NCBI GenBank assembly: GCA_030407085.1
Contig: CM059582.1
Coordinates: 135,987,001-136,051,000, forward strand
DNA: 64,000 bases
Source of the DNA: Trichopria drosophilae
Lineage: Eukaryota > Arthropoda > Insecta > Hymenoptera > Diapriidae
Direction of reading: 5' to 3'
Part shown: positions 10,386 to 22,026 of the stretch, piece by piece
Layout: each line of letters opens with the position of its first letter
Numbering within the stretch: the first letter of the stretch is position 1
Program-made: the position numbers and the translations under genes
The notes under the pieces: generated by a model
What the model was told of the DNA's origin: nothing
The model's input: only the letters and a program-made list of their open reading frames with translations
The model's database searches: none

Positions 10386-10424
10386 GTGTCCGACTGTCTG
10401 ATGTACTCATTTGTACAAGGTTAA
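10386..10424 (+). pseudogene. Transib transposase C-terminus, resumed after BEL insertion
   Basis: Removing the BEL and one copy of GTGTC joins the acidic C-terminal frame before 4940 to a short frame here that ends at TAA 10422-10424. This shows that the BEL landed inside the last codons of the Transib gene. It also shows the C-terminal frame was still open when the insertion happened. Confidence 0.6.
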
Positions 10425-11294
10425 ATACATTATACATTATACGAAAATTTTTTAATATTTTATTGCCAACCCAACGTTGACATCGACTTTGTTATCAGCA
10501 ATCTCGAAAATTTCTACATCTTTAACCCTTTGCGGCTATTGGTTTCAATTGTAACCATCTTTCTGTGAACAATTTTTGACGAATTTGAAGTAGTTTTTAT
10601 TCGATTTATACGTTATTTTTTGTTTTTACATGTTTATGGGATGTTAAAATATCAAAATTCATGGGCAAAGTCTGCAAAATAATTGTCAATTTTTTAAAAT
10701 TAACAAACAAAGTTTAAAAATGGTCATTTTTGTAACAAAAATCATTATTGACGAACCTTTTAGTGATAATCTTTCGAATCTGGATACTCGGTGGTTTTCG
10801 GGATCGCTCATTACGAATCTGATCTCAGACTTATAATTCAAAATTAAGAGTATATTGAATACCCAGTTTTATCTCAATTAAGTAAATTTTTAAAATTTCG
10901 GCGGCCATCTTGGATCCGCTATTTTGAATTTTCAAAATCTGATTTCAGATTGGTAATCAGCGACCTAGAACTTAAATACTTAAATATATTATGAAGCTTC
11001 CTTGACTTATGACCAGAGATTTGGGTTCGCTGCGCCTGTGTGTGGCGGTACAAAATTGTAGAGTTAACTGCCCTGTGACAGATTGTAAATCCCGTTCAGT
11101 TATTATTGGTATCTCTTGCGAATTTCCGTTACGTGAAAAAAAAACACTCCCGTTGAGCACCCAGAAACGTCACGCAGTTGACAATTTTCCGGCGTATGTA
11201 GTTTTTTTAATGATAAATAGGAGGGACGTTGAAAACACATCTTGGAAAAATAAGCCGGAAAAATATACGCTTATGATCAATGATTAAATTTCAC
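10425..11294. other. Noncoding; carries an interspersed 'GGATCC' repeat
   Basis: There is no credible gene; the open frame 11009-11287 has no family match. Segments at about 10795-10845 and 10890-10970 contain GCTCATTACGAATCTGATCTCAG and GCGGCCATCTTGGATCCGCTATTTTGAATT-like blocks. These recur in the reverse sense at 59185-59400. TTAACCCTTTGCGG at 10530 resembles a piggyBac-type terminus (TTAA plus CCCTTTG), but no partner end was found. Confidence 0.45.
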
Positions 11295-11295
11295 A

Positions 11296-11330
<35 letters not shown>
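11295..11330. repeat. (TAA)n microsatellite, LINE target site
   Basis: About eleven TAA units end exactly where the first LINE copy starts (CAGGGGCCC). Dong/R4-type LINEs are known to insert into TAA repeats, which fits. Confidence 0.9.
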
Positions 11331-11332
<2 letters not shown>

Positions 11333-11579
11333 GGGGCCCAAAGGGAATGACGCGTAACACAATGCGGCTATGCAAAAAGCCGCATCTTAGCCTATCTTCC
11401 CAAATGGCCTACTCTCACCTCCACGTGTGCTTATTAAAGCCGGTGGGCCCTGGACTCTTAGCAACCTTGCCAGAGATTGGGTAACCAACCCCAGTGGATG
11501 GCGAGGTAAGAGACAAACGAGAGAGGCATAACAACGGGGAGTAGGGCCAACCACCCTACTCCCTGCATATGCGGTTACT

Positions 11580-12032
11580 ATGAATAGAACGCGCAGGGCT
11601 CCTGACCATCGGGCTGCTTCGGATGCAGCCCAGTCCCGAGGTGGAGGAGCCGAAACAGGTGTCCCGGGACGACGACCAACTGATGTCCACGGACGATTTC
11701 AGTGGACGGAGAATCTCAGGCAAGATCTAATGCGCTGCTACGAGGAGAGCTGTCCGCAACAGAGAGGCTACATGGCGCGAATGCACAGTCGGTTTGCAGT
11801 AATGCATCCCGAACTGGCAGATCGCTTTTCTCAACAACAACTGAGAGATTATGTGGCCTATCTGAGGCGGACAGGTTTCGTTGTTCCCAGCTGTCAACCG
11901 GTACCGGATGTGCGGGCAATAACAACTGAGCCCGTACGCGGTGCTGGGAGAGATGCTCCACATTACGAAAGCACGACACTTGTGTTTAGGAAAAATTTGA
12001 CAACAAAAATTTTGCCTAAAAATTTTGCTTGA
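11580..12032 (+). pseudogene. LINE copy A: N-terminal domain of the single ORF
   Basis: The frame begins at a true ATG 250 bp after the element start. It has a basic, low-complexity N-terminus, then residues ~40-95 with W.ENLRQDLMRCYEES, QRGYMARMHSRF and SQQQLRDYVAYLRRTG. This alpha-helical pattern is seen at the N-terminus of related LINE proteins and is probably nucleic-acid binding (inference). About residue 135 it runs into filler with two AAAAATTTTG repeats and stops, because a large deletion has removed the RT. The last residues are therefore not native. Confidence 0.65.
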
Positions 12033-13336
12033 ACATCGCCCTCACATACTCGAGAGATATCGGTATGGAATTCGGATTGGACAAGTGTGCAGTCGTTCAT
12101 TTGCACAGAGGAAGGTCAGGCTCCCATAACAACGATATGGAGCTCGTCAACGGAAATGTCATCCGCCACCTTAGCGCCGAAGAAGCCTACACATACCTGG
12201 GCGTAACTCAAAGGCATGTCCAGGATGTGCAGGCTGCTAAAACCACCATCATTAAGAAATACCGGCGCATTCTCCGTCAGATCTGGTCATCAGAATTGAC
12301 CGGGAGAAATAAGGTGGCAGCCACGAATATGTTGGCCGTATCACCAGTGCTCTATTCTTTTGGAGCACTGAAGTGGAACGTTGACGAACTAAGGGATCTT
12401 GACCGAAGCACACGGAAGATGATTTGTATGCAACGCAGTTTGCATCCAAGATCTTCCGTGGAACGACTGTATTTGCCCCGAAATATGGGAGGTCGTGGCC
12501 TTTTAAGCCTGGAGTGTATGCATGACCGATTGGTCCTCGAAACAGCTTGCGACGTGATTAATCGAACGGAGGATCCCCTGATGATGCTAGTTCATCAGCA
12601 TGAAATTCAGGGGAAGGGGGCGTTTTTATACAAGGCGGCAGAACGAGCGGCGCGAAACCTCGGTCTGGTTTTCAACGTGGGACGTAGTGGTGCACAGGAG
12701 GCTGAATCAGTCATGAATCTGTGCCCAGTGCGTCTCAGGGCTAACATACGGAAGGAACAACTCCGTATGTTGGAGGGAAGGCATATCGACAAGCCGTTGC
12801 ATGGACAATTCTTTCGAAATGTCCAACAACTTGGCTTGTCGGCAGAGATGACCTTCTCCTTCTTAAGATCAGCCGGCTTGAAATCCGAGACCGAGGGTTT
12901 TATCTTCGCGTGCCAGGATGGGGTCATCAATACCTTAGCGTATCGCCAGAACATCTTACACCAGGCGGTACAGAGTACGCTTTGTAGATTACGATCAGCT
13001 AATAAGCCTGACATCGTCCTTGTTAACTTCGATGACAAATCCATCTTCGTCATCGAGTTTTCTGCACCAGCAGAAACAAATATAGTCAGCAAAGAGGACG
13101 AAAAACGGATGAAATATCAGGAACTCCTGTTCGAGATTCGCAAGCTGTATCGAGGGTTCAAAATCAAGCTCGTCGTGCTGATAATTGGAGTGCTGGGAGG
13201 AATGAGACCAACTTTCCTCCAAAACATCAAAAGCATTCCGGCCTGTCGAGAACATGCAAGTTCCATCGCAGGCCGAATGCAGAAAGCAGTGCTGCTGGGA
13301 TCTCTCCGTCTACTGAGGTCACACGAGATCCTGTAA
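12030..13336 (+). pseudogene. LINE copy A: RT C-terminus plus restriction-like endonuclease
   Basis: The frame opens just downstream of the missing YMDD motif (IALTYSRDIGMEFGLDKC) and continues through the RT thumb and linker to a stop at 13334-13336. At about 13008 it has PDIVLVNFDDKSIFVIEFSA, the PD...(D/E)xK-type core of the endonuclease that nicks the target in R2/R4-type LINEs. A KYQELLFEIR helix follows. The zinc motif that copy B keeps just before the endonuclease is absent here; the sequence jumps from STLCRL to SANKPD. No real start codon exists (the frame begins at TTG), so it is a fragment. Confidence 0.75.
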
Positions 13337-13622
13337 CCACTTACCCAAATGGTAGAGGGAGTGGTTACAGTTGCAAACGTAATGGCCCGGTGCAGTCTGC
13401 AGCGGAGGAGATGGATATCGGAGCCACTTTTCTGCTGCAGACTGCACACGTGGATTCTGGAGGGCCAAGGGAGGTTAGGGTTTTAGTCGGTAAACCTTGC
13501 CGTTAACATCAAAGGTGAGGGAGTCCGACACACGGGGGGTTACAGAACATCTTCAACCCCCTATGGTGCCTAACGCATTTCTCCCCTCCGTCAAAAAAAA
13601 AAAAAAATAAATAAATAAATAA

Positions 13623-16212
13623 CAGGGGCCCAAAGGGAATGACGCGTAACACAATGCGACTATGCAAAAAGCCGCATCTTAGCCTATCTTCCCAAATGGC
13701 CTACTCTCACCTCCACGTGTGCTTATTAAAGCCGGCGGGCCCTGGACTCTTAGCAACCTTGCCGAGAAAACATCTAGGCTTAATGCAGACACTCCAGGTA
13801 TTGAAATCTTCACCGAGTTGTGCGACGAAGTCACACAAGAAAGTGAAGATTGCCCACCCGTCAGTGCATTAGAGGTGAAAAATGCCATCAAAGGAGCGAG
13901 GAATTTCTCCTCGCCGGGCTGGGATGGAATTAACAACTATTGGTGGAAGAAGTTCACTTCTGTCCATCAACACCTAGCCCGAATATTCACCTCTTATATA
14001 AATGGAGACCAACCCATTCCGCAATGGCTGGTGGAGGGCCGAACGACACTGATTCCAAAATCGGGAGACTTGTCCGATCCGAGAAACCATAGACCGATCA
14101 CGTGTCTCAATACAATACAAATACAATACAAATTGTTCACTAACATCTTGAACGCACGTATTGAGAAATCCGTGAAACCGGTGTGGCAACAGATAGTAGA
14201 ACAACGAGGCTGCAAAATGGGTGTATCCGGCTGCAAGGACAACTTGCTTATCGACAGGTGTGTTTGTCAGGACGCAGTCCAGTACAAGCGTAACCTGTCG
14301 ATAGCCTGGCTGGATTACATGAAGGCGTATGACTCAACATCGCACGAGCTTTTAAGCTTGTTGCTCAAACGCCTTCATGTCCACCCAAACATAGTGAGAA
14401 TTGTAGAAGACCTGATGCCTCTTTGGAAAACACGCTTTGTCATGACATCGGGCAAGCGTCGAACCATGTCTAGACTAGTTCAATTCCAAAGAGGTGTCTA
14501 TCAGGGAGATTCTCTGAGTCCTCTGCTCTTCTGCATCTCACTATTGCCTCTATCCGTTGCTCTCCGGAAATCTCAAGGGTACATGTGTGGACCGCCTGGT
14601 GAACGTGTAAATAAGATCACCCATCTTTTCTATATGGATGATCTTAAATTATACGCATCAGGCGAAGATCAATTACATCGATCTCTGAACATCGCCCTCA
14701 CATACTCGAGAGATATCGGTATGGAATTCGGATTGGACAAGTGTGCAGTCGTTCATTTGCACAGAGGAAGGTCAGGCTCCCATAACAACGATATGGAGCT
14801 CGTCAACGGAAATGTCATCCGCCACCTTAGCGCCGAAGAAGCCTACACATACCCGGGCGTACCTCAAAGGCATGTCCAGGATGTGCAGGCTGCTAAAACC
14901 ACCATCATTAAGAAATACCGGCGCATTCTCCGTCAGATCTGGTCATCAGAATTGACCAGGAGAAATAAGGTGGCAGCCACAAATATGTTGGCCGTATCAC
15001 CAGTGCTCAATTCATTCGGAGCACTGAAGTGGAACGTTGACGAGCTAAGGGATCTTGACCGAAGCACACGGAAGATGATTTGTATGCAACGCAGTTTGCA
15101 TCCAAGATCTTCCGTGTAACGACTGTATTTGCTCCGAAATATGGGAGGTCGTGGCCTTTTAAGCGTGGATTGTATGCATGACCGATGAGTCCTCGAGACA
15201 GCTTGCGACGTGATTAATCGAACGGAGGATCCCCTGATGATGCTAGTTCATCAGCATGAAATTCAGGGGAAGGGGGCGTTTTTATACAAGGCGGCGGAAC
15301 GAGCGGCGCGAAACCTCGGTCTGGTTTTCAACGTGGGATGTGGTGGTGCACAGGAGGCTGAATCAGTCATCAATCTGTGCCCAGTGTGTATCAGGGCTAA
15401 CATACGGAAAGAACAACTCCGTATGTTGGAGGGAAAGCATATCGACAAGCCGTTGCATGGACAATTCTTTCGAAATGTCCAACAACTTGGCTTGTCGGCA
15501 GAGATGACCTTCTCGTTCTTAAGATCAGCCGGCTTGAAATCCGAGACCGAAGGTTTTATCTGCTCATGCCAGGATGGGGTCATCAATACCTTAGCGTTTC
15601 GCCAGAACATCTTATACCAGGCGGTACAGAGTACGCTTTGTAGATTGTGTAGATGTCATGCTGAGACACTAATGCTTCTTTTGGCAGCATGCCCAATATA
15701 TGCAGTTTCAGCATACATCGAACGTCACAATGCGGCTCTTCGAGTGCTGTATTACCATCTTCGCAGCACTCATGGTATTGATGCAACCCCAGTTCTACAA
15801 ATCGTACTCAAATCAGCAGAAACAAATATAGTCAGCAAAGAGGACGAAAAACGAATGAAATATCAGGAACTTCTGTTCGAGATTCGCAAGCTGTATCGAG
15901 GATTCAAAATCAAGCTCGTCGTGCTGATAATTGGAGTGCTGGGAGGAATGAGACCATCTTTCCTCCAAAACATCAAAAGCATTCCGGCCTGTCGAGAATA
16001 TGCATATTCCATCGCAGGCCGAATGCAGAAAGCAGTGCTGCTGGGATCTCTCCGTCTACTGAGGTCAAACGAGATCCTGTAACCACTTTCCCGATGGTAG
16101 AAGGAGTGGTTACAGTTGCAAACGAAATGGCCCGGTACAGTCTGCAGCGGAGGAAATGGATATCGGAGCCACTTTTCTGCTGCAGACTGCACACGTGGAT
16201 TCTGGAGGGCCA
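13623..16212 (+). mobile_element. R4/Dong-like LINE, copy B (N-terminus and endonuclease core deleted)
   Basis: It starts with the same CAGGGGCCC end, directly after the (TAAA)n tail of copy A, so it used that tail as target. At about 13763 it jumps from the 5' leader to the region before the RT, removing the N-terminal domain that copy A keeps. Homology to copy A ends at 16212 (GGAGGGCCA), before the 3' tail. It is truncated or interrupted there. Confidence 0.8.
13719..16082 (+). pseudogene. LINE copy B: reverse transcriptase and CCHC region
   Basis: The RT primes cDNA on nicked chromosomal DNA. Visible motifs, by residue from 13719: SPGWDGI (65-71), IPKSGDLSDPRNHRPIT (112-128), YKLFTNILNARI (137-148), motif A AWLDYMKAYDS with Asp at 199, QGDSLSPLLFC (262-272) and catalytic YMDDLKLY (305-312). 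The MDDLKLYA form and KITHLF lead-in point to the R4/Dong clade. Two nonsense changes break the frame at 15117-15119 (GAA to TAA against copy A) and near 15187 (TTG to TGA). The tail keeps C..CHAETLMLLLAACP, a CCHC-type motif. It lacks the PD...E.K endonuclease core, deleted between about 15795 and 15815. Confidence 0.8.
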
Positions 16213-16980
16213 TATGAAAAAAAATAACGTCTTTATTGGCGAACGAGGAGTACAAAAAAAATAGGCCTCCTACGAGCCAAAGGACGAGCCACAGCTAACG
16301 CTGCTTTGCAGACTGACCAACACGTTCGAAGCACCCTGGGGCTCCATAATATAGGATGCGTTGCTTTGCAGCGGGGACACTGCACTGACACGTGAATACG
16401 AAACCACAGTTTTAACGGTAGTCGAGGAACAGGTGAGCACTGAAAGGGTTGCCGAGGCGAGGAGATTCTATTTCAGACCGAACGATATGAGGAGCGCTGA
16501 AATGAGGCACAGAACGCAATGGACTGTAAACAGGGAATTAATGTTCAGGAGGGGGAATGGCACACATGTCACGGCGTAAATAATCGAATGTTCGAGCGCA
16601 GCAACAATTTTACGATTTCGTTCTAATGTACGGAATGGCGCAAGAATGATGAAAATTCGCACTGGTATTTAGGTCGAATGGAACCACTACACTTTTTGCA
16701 CTTTAGTACTCGTTTACTGGGCGTATTAACTACATGGCGGCCATGTTCAAAAACGACGGTGGCCGCGCCGGTGGAAGGCACGAGATGCAGTGGCGCGCCT
16801 GATGCCCGGAACCGGTGAAAGCGCATACAATGCGAGTCGCGGAATTCTTGGAACGATAAGTTCAGAAATTTGAAAGGACAAATTGGATTGAAGACATTAG
16901 ATTAACGGGAATTAGATTCTCGGGAATGAGATGAGGAAGTCAATTCTTTGCGAAATAAAAAGACTCAAAGGGATTGAAAA
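16213..16980. other. Unassigned CpG-rich spacer between LINE and copia remnants
   Basis: Moderately GC-rich. On the minus strand CCAATAAAG near 16235 could be a poly(A) signal of an element or transcript reading leftwards. The short open frame at 16361-16579 has no family match. It may hold the copia LTR, but no repeat partner is visible inside the unit. Confidence 0.3.
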
Positions 16981-18560
16981 GTGGCTTCAATTGAAATTGT
17001 TTCTAGCAAACAAGAAGAATCTCGGTCCTCGGTGGAAAGAAGAACTTCGGATAATATATATGACGGTGGGCTTGCGAAACAGCTTGATATAGAGATGTTA
17101 GACCAAAAGCTTGAGGAAAAAGTAAACCCTATTCGCTTGAAGATGGAAGGTAATAAATCCACCCAAGTTATAAAATCAAATGTTAAACTGGACTTGGATC
17201 TAACAAAATTCTGTCAGAAGTTGAGGACAATTAAGTTAGAACTAAAAAAAAAAGGGAAAGGATGTATTGTTCCCGATGAAATCAATAAGGATAATTACTC
17301 AAATTGTGCAATAATTGATAACGATGTTGAACATGTAGAAACCTCCAAAAATGTCAGTAAGCTGGAAAAGGAGAACGGAGAGCTTCGGGATGAGCTGGAT
17401 AGGTTGACAAATGCTACGTTCCAATTGTACTGTAATCCAGAGCTTGAGTCTGGTGTGAATCTGCTGGAAGATAATGAACACAGTGCGTTCATTGCCACGG
17501 TGCAGAATGATCCGAAGACTTACATAGAAGCTATGAATACGGCAAATAAGCTTGAATGGGAGAAGGCCGTTCAATGTAAATTGGAGTCGATGGATCGCAA
17601 CAATGTTTGGGAGATAGTTGATAGACCAACGAATATTGGAGAAAGAAAACCAAATATAATTAACTCTGGATGAGTTCTAAAGAGAAAATCTGCACTAAAC
17701 AATTCGGTAAAATATAAAGCTCGACTGGTAATAAGAGGCTTTAAGGATCAAAACCCTTATGAGCTGAGCGAGACTTATGCTCCTGTATCACGCTTGCCTT
17801 CAATCAGATCTCCTCTGGCTATAATAAATAAGTTTGATCTAGAAGTATGCCAGCTTGATGTAAAAACAGCTTTTCTAAATGGAACAAGACATAGTGATGT
17901 CTATATTGATTCCGAATCCTGTCTCTTTACCTAGCGGGACAATGGCAAGCTTTTATTGATGTTGTTAAATGTGGATGATATTCTGATAGCCAGTAATAGC
18001 ATAAAAAAGTTGGATGGAATAAAATCGAAACTTAGCTTGGAATTTGAGATGTCGGACTTAAGGGAACCTAAAAGTTTTCTTGGTATCGAAATTAACAGAA
18101 ACGGCCGTAACCAAACTATGACACTTGCACTTGGAAACTATATAAACAAAATGCTTAGACGTTTCGGATACAGTCATAAGCATCCTCAGAGAACACAGAG
18201 GGTGCGAATGAGGTGGCGAATCGGGAACGACGAGAAAGAGAAGAGAGTGATAATAAGTTTGATAATACATTGGTAGCTGCTAATGGCCCATACAGGGAAA
18301 TGGTTGGATCTCTTCTTTATTTCGCTAGTACAGTTCGACCAAACATTGCCTACGCCATTAATGTTTTGAGTTGACATCAAATTAACCCCACTGATGAAGA
18401 GAGGAGAATGGTAAAACGAGTATGTCGGTACTTGAAACTGACTAGGAGTCTGGGACTTAAGTTCGAAGGAAAGCTGGACAACTTGGAGGGTTTCTCAGAT
18501 GCAAGCTTTGCTGACTGCAGAGGTTCACTTACTACGAGTTTGTCTACGATTTTCTTTTAT
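16981..18560 (+). pseudogene. Ty1/copia pol remnant (RT and RNase H)
   Basis: Copia Pol copies element RNA into DNA. The frame 16981-17673 begins with a lysine/glutamate-rich, partly coiled-coil stretch (KLEKENGELRDELDRL). It then reaches EWEKAVQCKLESMDRNNVWE, the copia pre-RT signature. After a stop come YKARLVIRGF, ETYAPVSRL and EVCQLDVKTAFLNG (motif A). A deletion follows, then LNVDDILIASN (motif C, 17964-17996) and a FLGIEINR block. RNase H traces are MVGSLLYFA, RPNIAYAINVLS (ending in a TGA) and a SDASFADC segment near 18500. Protease and integrase are not recognisable. Many stops show it is old. Confidence 0.75.
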
Positions 18561-18564
18561 ACAA

Positions 18565-21411
18565 TAAAAATACTTAAATAAACATTATTTTAATATTGCT
18601 CCATCTGATATTTTTTTTTGAAAAAAAATGTAACTTCAAGTTTATTTTATGACGAATCGATCCCATTTTTTATATTTGAAATCCATCTATTAGTTTTGAA
18701 GAAATACATTTTTTATATAAAAATATCAAAATCATTAAATTGTTTATATTATCAACAAAAATTTGTTTTCTTCAAAATCCTCTGGTACATTTTTTTGAGT
18801 TGAAACACTACAAGAAAATCACACTTTCGATTAAAATAAGATTTTACGATTTTTAGATGGCACATTTAAGAAATTTTGACTCTATTCGTTTTTATTTTAC
18901 CTAGTCTTGTTAACGTGATTTCGGCGACCTCTCTATCTTGGTTTTATGTCACTTCATTTTCTATTTCATCTATATATATAACTATTGTCTTCGTCGCTGT
19001 CTATGCATTTATTGTACAAGACTCATCAGGAGAAGATGAACCTCGATATCTTATCCACACTATGCATGTCTATTTCCGTCATCTGTCTAAAGCGAATTCT
19101 CAGTAATCCGAAAGTGTTTTTAATAAGTACGCGGGTAGCTAACAATTTAGAATTGAAGCTTTGTTGTGTATTTGAAAAGTTTCCATTATGTTTGAAGGCA
19201 ATACGCATTCAATCACGAATTCGGTATTCTCTATCTCCGAGAATATGATATTTTTTACCTTCACATATTATCGACAGTTCATCACTGACGTTGGAGAACT
19301 TCAGAATTCTGAAGTCATGGTTCTTCGACGGAACTTCAGGAAAAACACCAATAAATAGTTTTGTGTCGTAGAAGTCGCATCGTGCCGAGTAATATAAGTC
19401 GATTTGATTTTCCTTGCTGGTGTCCGAATTTTGATATTGTAACGTCTAGACAACTACGAAGAATTATCCAACGGACAGGACCTAAGAAGGCTCAAGAACC
19501 CTTTTTAGACCCTTAATTTGTTATTCCCAATTTGGTATTATAAAACCAGGAAGGGTAGTCGAACCGCAAGGAGAAGGAACAATTGAATTATTACGACATT
19601 TTCAGCAACTCAACTGAATATATTCAAATTGAATTACAACACCTATTTATGCGTACACAATTTAAATTTTATTGTGATTAAATAGGTATGTTTCAATATG
19701 TTGGAAACATCGCTCGAATGCTGTCGTGATTACTTTCGTATCTGTTTCCCGGGTTTCTTTTCCTTTAATTTAAGTGTAATAAAACACTAAATAAAAATTT
19801 TAAATATATGGATGGGGTTGCGAGTATAATTGTTATAAATTATACTGAAAATTATTTTAATAACTAATGAAAAACTAAGATTACGAGTTGCAGCTATGGA
19901 GCATAATAAAATTCGATCCGTTTCTGTTTGGTACATTACAATACACATGCCATCGCTGCAACGAAGCACATCTGGGAAATTAGCAATCTCAAATTAGGAT
20001 ACTACGAATTAATATCCATAATACATCCTATAATTTTATAAACAGGATTTGATCCAGACCTAAGGTCACGCAGATCCCGAAGTATTGAAGTTCTCATCGT
20101 GGCTTATTTGGGGGATTTTTATTTACTTTTCATCAAAAGTAATTATACTTCTTCATGAACCATCCATGCAAAGCAGGTTTTAAATATTAATGATCCACCG
20201 GTGATGATAGACTAACAGATATGAAGGTTACCATTTTTTACGTGCCACCCAGGAAGATTAAATATTCACCTCGAACTAACATTACATAGATGAGAAAAGA
20301 ACAATCGTTTATCAATACATATTAATATTTGCACCTCTTACAAATTCAAGTTTACAATTTGTCATTAGAAATAAAAATACAAATTTACATCAATTTAGAT
20401 GTATCAACGATTCAAAACGATTAAAAAAGAAGTTGTTTCTTCGAGCCAGAAATCGATTAATCGACTGCAGATGCTCAATGAATTGCGGGATGCGGAGAAT
20501 ATTCAAAACGCATCAGAAGACTATTAACTGCAGGTTAATATGCACAAAACACAATACACCCTTTATTTTTACGTAGATTTCGAATAGAGCGCGAGAAAAT
20601 GGCGTGACCGCATAGTGAGTCAGAAAATTCACTGCCGAAAATGGTTTAATTAAGTAATTTAAAATTTTACGAAGGCAACATAAAAAATATAAAGACAATA
20701 AACGAGAGGAAGTAAACAAAGGGGGAATCCAAAAATAAGCGTACTATAATCCTAGTACACGCAACCTATGTTATATTATTATCATTTTATACGGCCAGAA
20801 AAAATTACTTTATTATAGGGAAAAATGGAAAACAAAACCCCAGAGTAATGGTATAATTAAATGCGACGTACGTCGACTGTAAGCAGGAATCTTTACAATA
20901 AGAATCTCCTGTCTTGATTCGCGAATAGTAGGCGCCGGATGGTGATAACAATAGTACCGACTTGCGGATAACAAAATTCTGAAAATTTTACGACTCGGAC
21001 AAAGTTCCCGAAGTAACTGCAGCGGAAATTGGGATTTCACGATTGGCGGCATTCGCATCCCCTGCGGCCGTTCACTAATTAAGCCAACAAAGTAAAGCCA
21101 ATTTTGAAAAATGAGGTATATAATTTTGCTGCGCAGGTCTAGAGATGTCGCCTCAAGTAACATATTTGAGCATTCAAGCTCCTTAAGCGATTCACGTAAA
21201 CAGAAATAAATTGTCTTCATGAGTAACTGCGCATTTCACGTTGGTTACATCAGTTTCATATTGTTGTAATATTCTATGCAAAATATTTTAAGCCAAGACT
21301 CATGGAAATCTCTAAATAGATGAAATCTTTTAATTATCTATGACAGTTTCTAAATATGAATTTGAAACAGGTATAATTATTGTTTCTCACTCAGAACTAC
21401 AAGCGACAAAG
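18565..21411. other. AT-rich noncoding tail of duplication unit 1
   Basis: About 2.8 kb with no domain, tRNA or repeat family that I recognise. Open frames at 18618-19248 and on the minus strand at 20813-21220 look like chance frames. Confidence 0.4.
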
Positions 21412-21573
21412 CCTCCACGTGTGCTTATTAAAGCCGGTGGGCCCTGGACTCTTAGCAACCTTGCCAGAGATTGGGTAACCAACCCCAGTGGATGGCGAGG
21501 TAAGAGACAAACGAGAGAGGCATAACAACGGGGAGTAGGGCCAACCACCCTACTCCCTGCATATGCGGTTACT

Positions 21574-22026
21574 ATGAATAGAACGCGCAGGGCTCCTGAC
21601 CATCGGGCTGCTTCGGATGCAGCCCAGTCCCGAGGTGGAGGAGCCGAAACAGGTGTCCCGGGACGACGACCAACTGATGTCCACGGACGATTTCAGTGGA
21701 CGGAGAATCTCAGGCAAGATCTAATGCGCTGCTACGAGGAGAGCTGTCCGCAACAGAGAGGCTACATGGCGCGAATGCACAGTCGGTTTGCAGTAATGCA
21801 TCCCGAACTGGCAGATCGCTTTTCTCAACAACAACTGAGAGATTATGTGGCCTATCTGAGGCGGACAGGTTTCGTTGTTCCCAGCTGTCAACCGGTACCG
21901 GATGTGCGGGCAATAACAACTGAGCCCGTACGCGGTGCTGGGAGAGATGCTCCACATTACGAAAGCACGACACTTGTGTTTAGGAAAAATTTGACAACAA
22001 AAATTTTGCCTAAAAATTTTGCTTGA
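21574..22026 (+). pseudogene. LINE copy A N-terminal domain, second unit
   Basis: Identical in translation to 11580-12032: same ATG, same helical block at residues 40-95 and same non-native tail from the deletion filler. No new change was seen. Confidence 0.65.

Larger units (their letters stand above)
11331..13622 (+). mobile_element. R4/Dong-like LINE, copy A (RT core deleted)
   Basis: It starts CAGGGGCCC right after the (TAA)n tract and ends in poly-A followed by (TAAA)n at 13593-13622. Its 5' leader of ~250 bp precedes an ATG at 11580. A deletion ending near 12030 removes everything from the ORF N-terminal region to just past the RT catalytic motif. A second deletion near 12990 removes the CCHC motif. 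The endonuclease is kept. It is a non-autonomous deletion derivative. Confidence 0.8.
11418..21411. repeat. Tandem duplication, unit 1 (9,994 bp)
   Basis: The unit is repeated head-to-tail at 21412-31405. The differences I saw are G/A at 13297 vs 23291, a poly-A run of 15 vs 16 at 13593, a poly-A run of 10 vs 9 at 17233, and A/G at 18061 vs 28055. Unit 1 starts inside the 5' untranslated region of LINE copy A. The junction CAAAG|CCTCCACG at 21411/21412 shares a single base. Confidence 0.95.

Noticed and set aside
10525..10545. piggyBac-like end TTAACCCTTTGCGG, and a similar TTAACCCTTTC at 40237
   Set aside because: No inverted partner, second TTAA or transposase in range; short motif could be chance.
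20813..21220. 135-codon minus-strand frame (and its twin at 30807-31214)
   Set aside because: No recognisable domain, unusual composition, and lies in AT-rich noncoding DNA. Its presence in both duplication units is only due to their identity.
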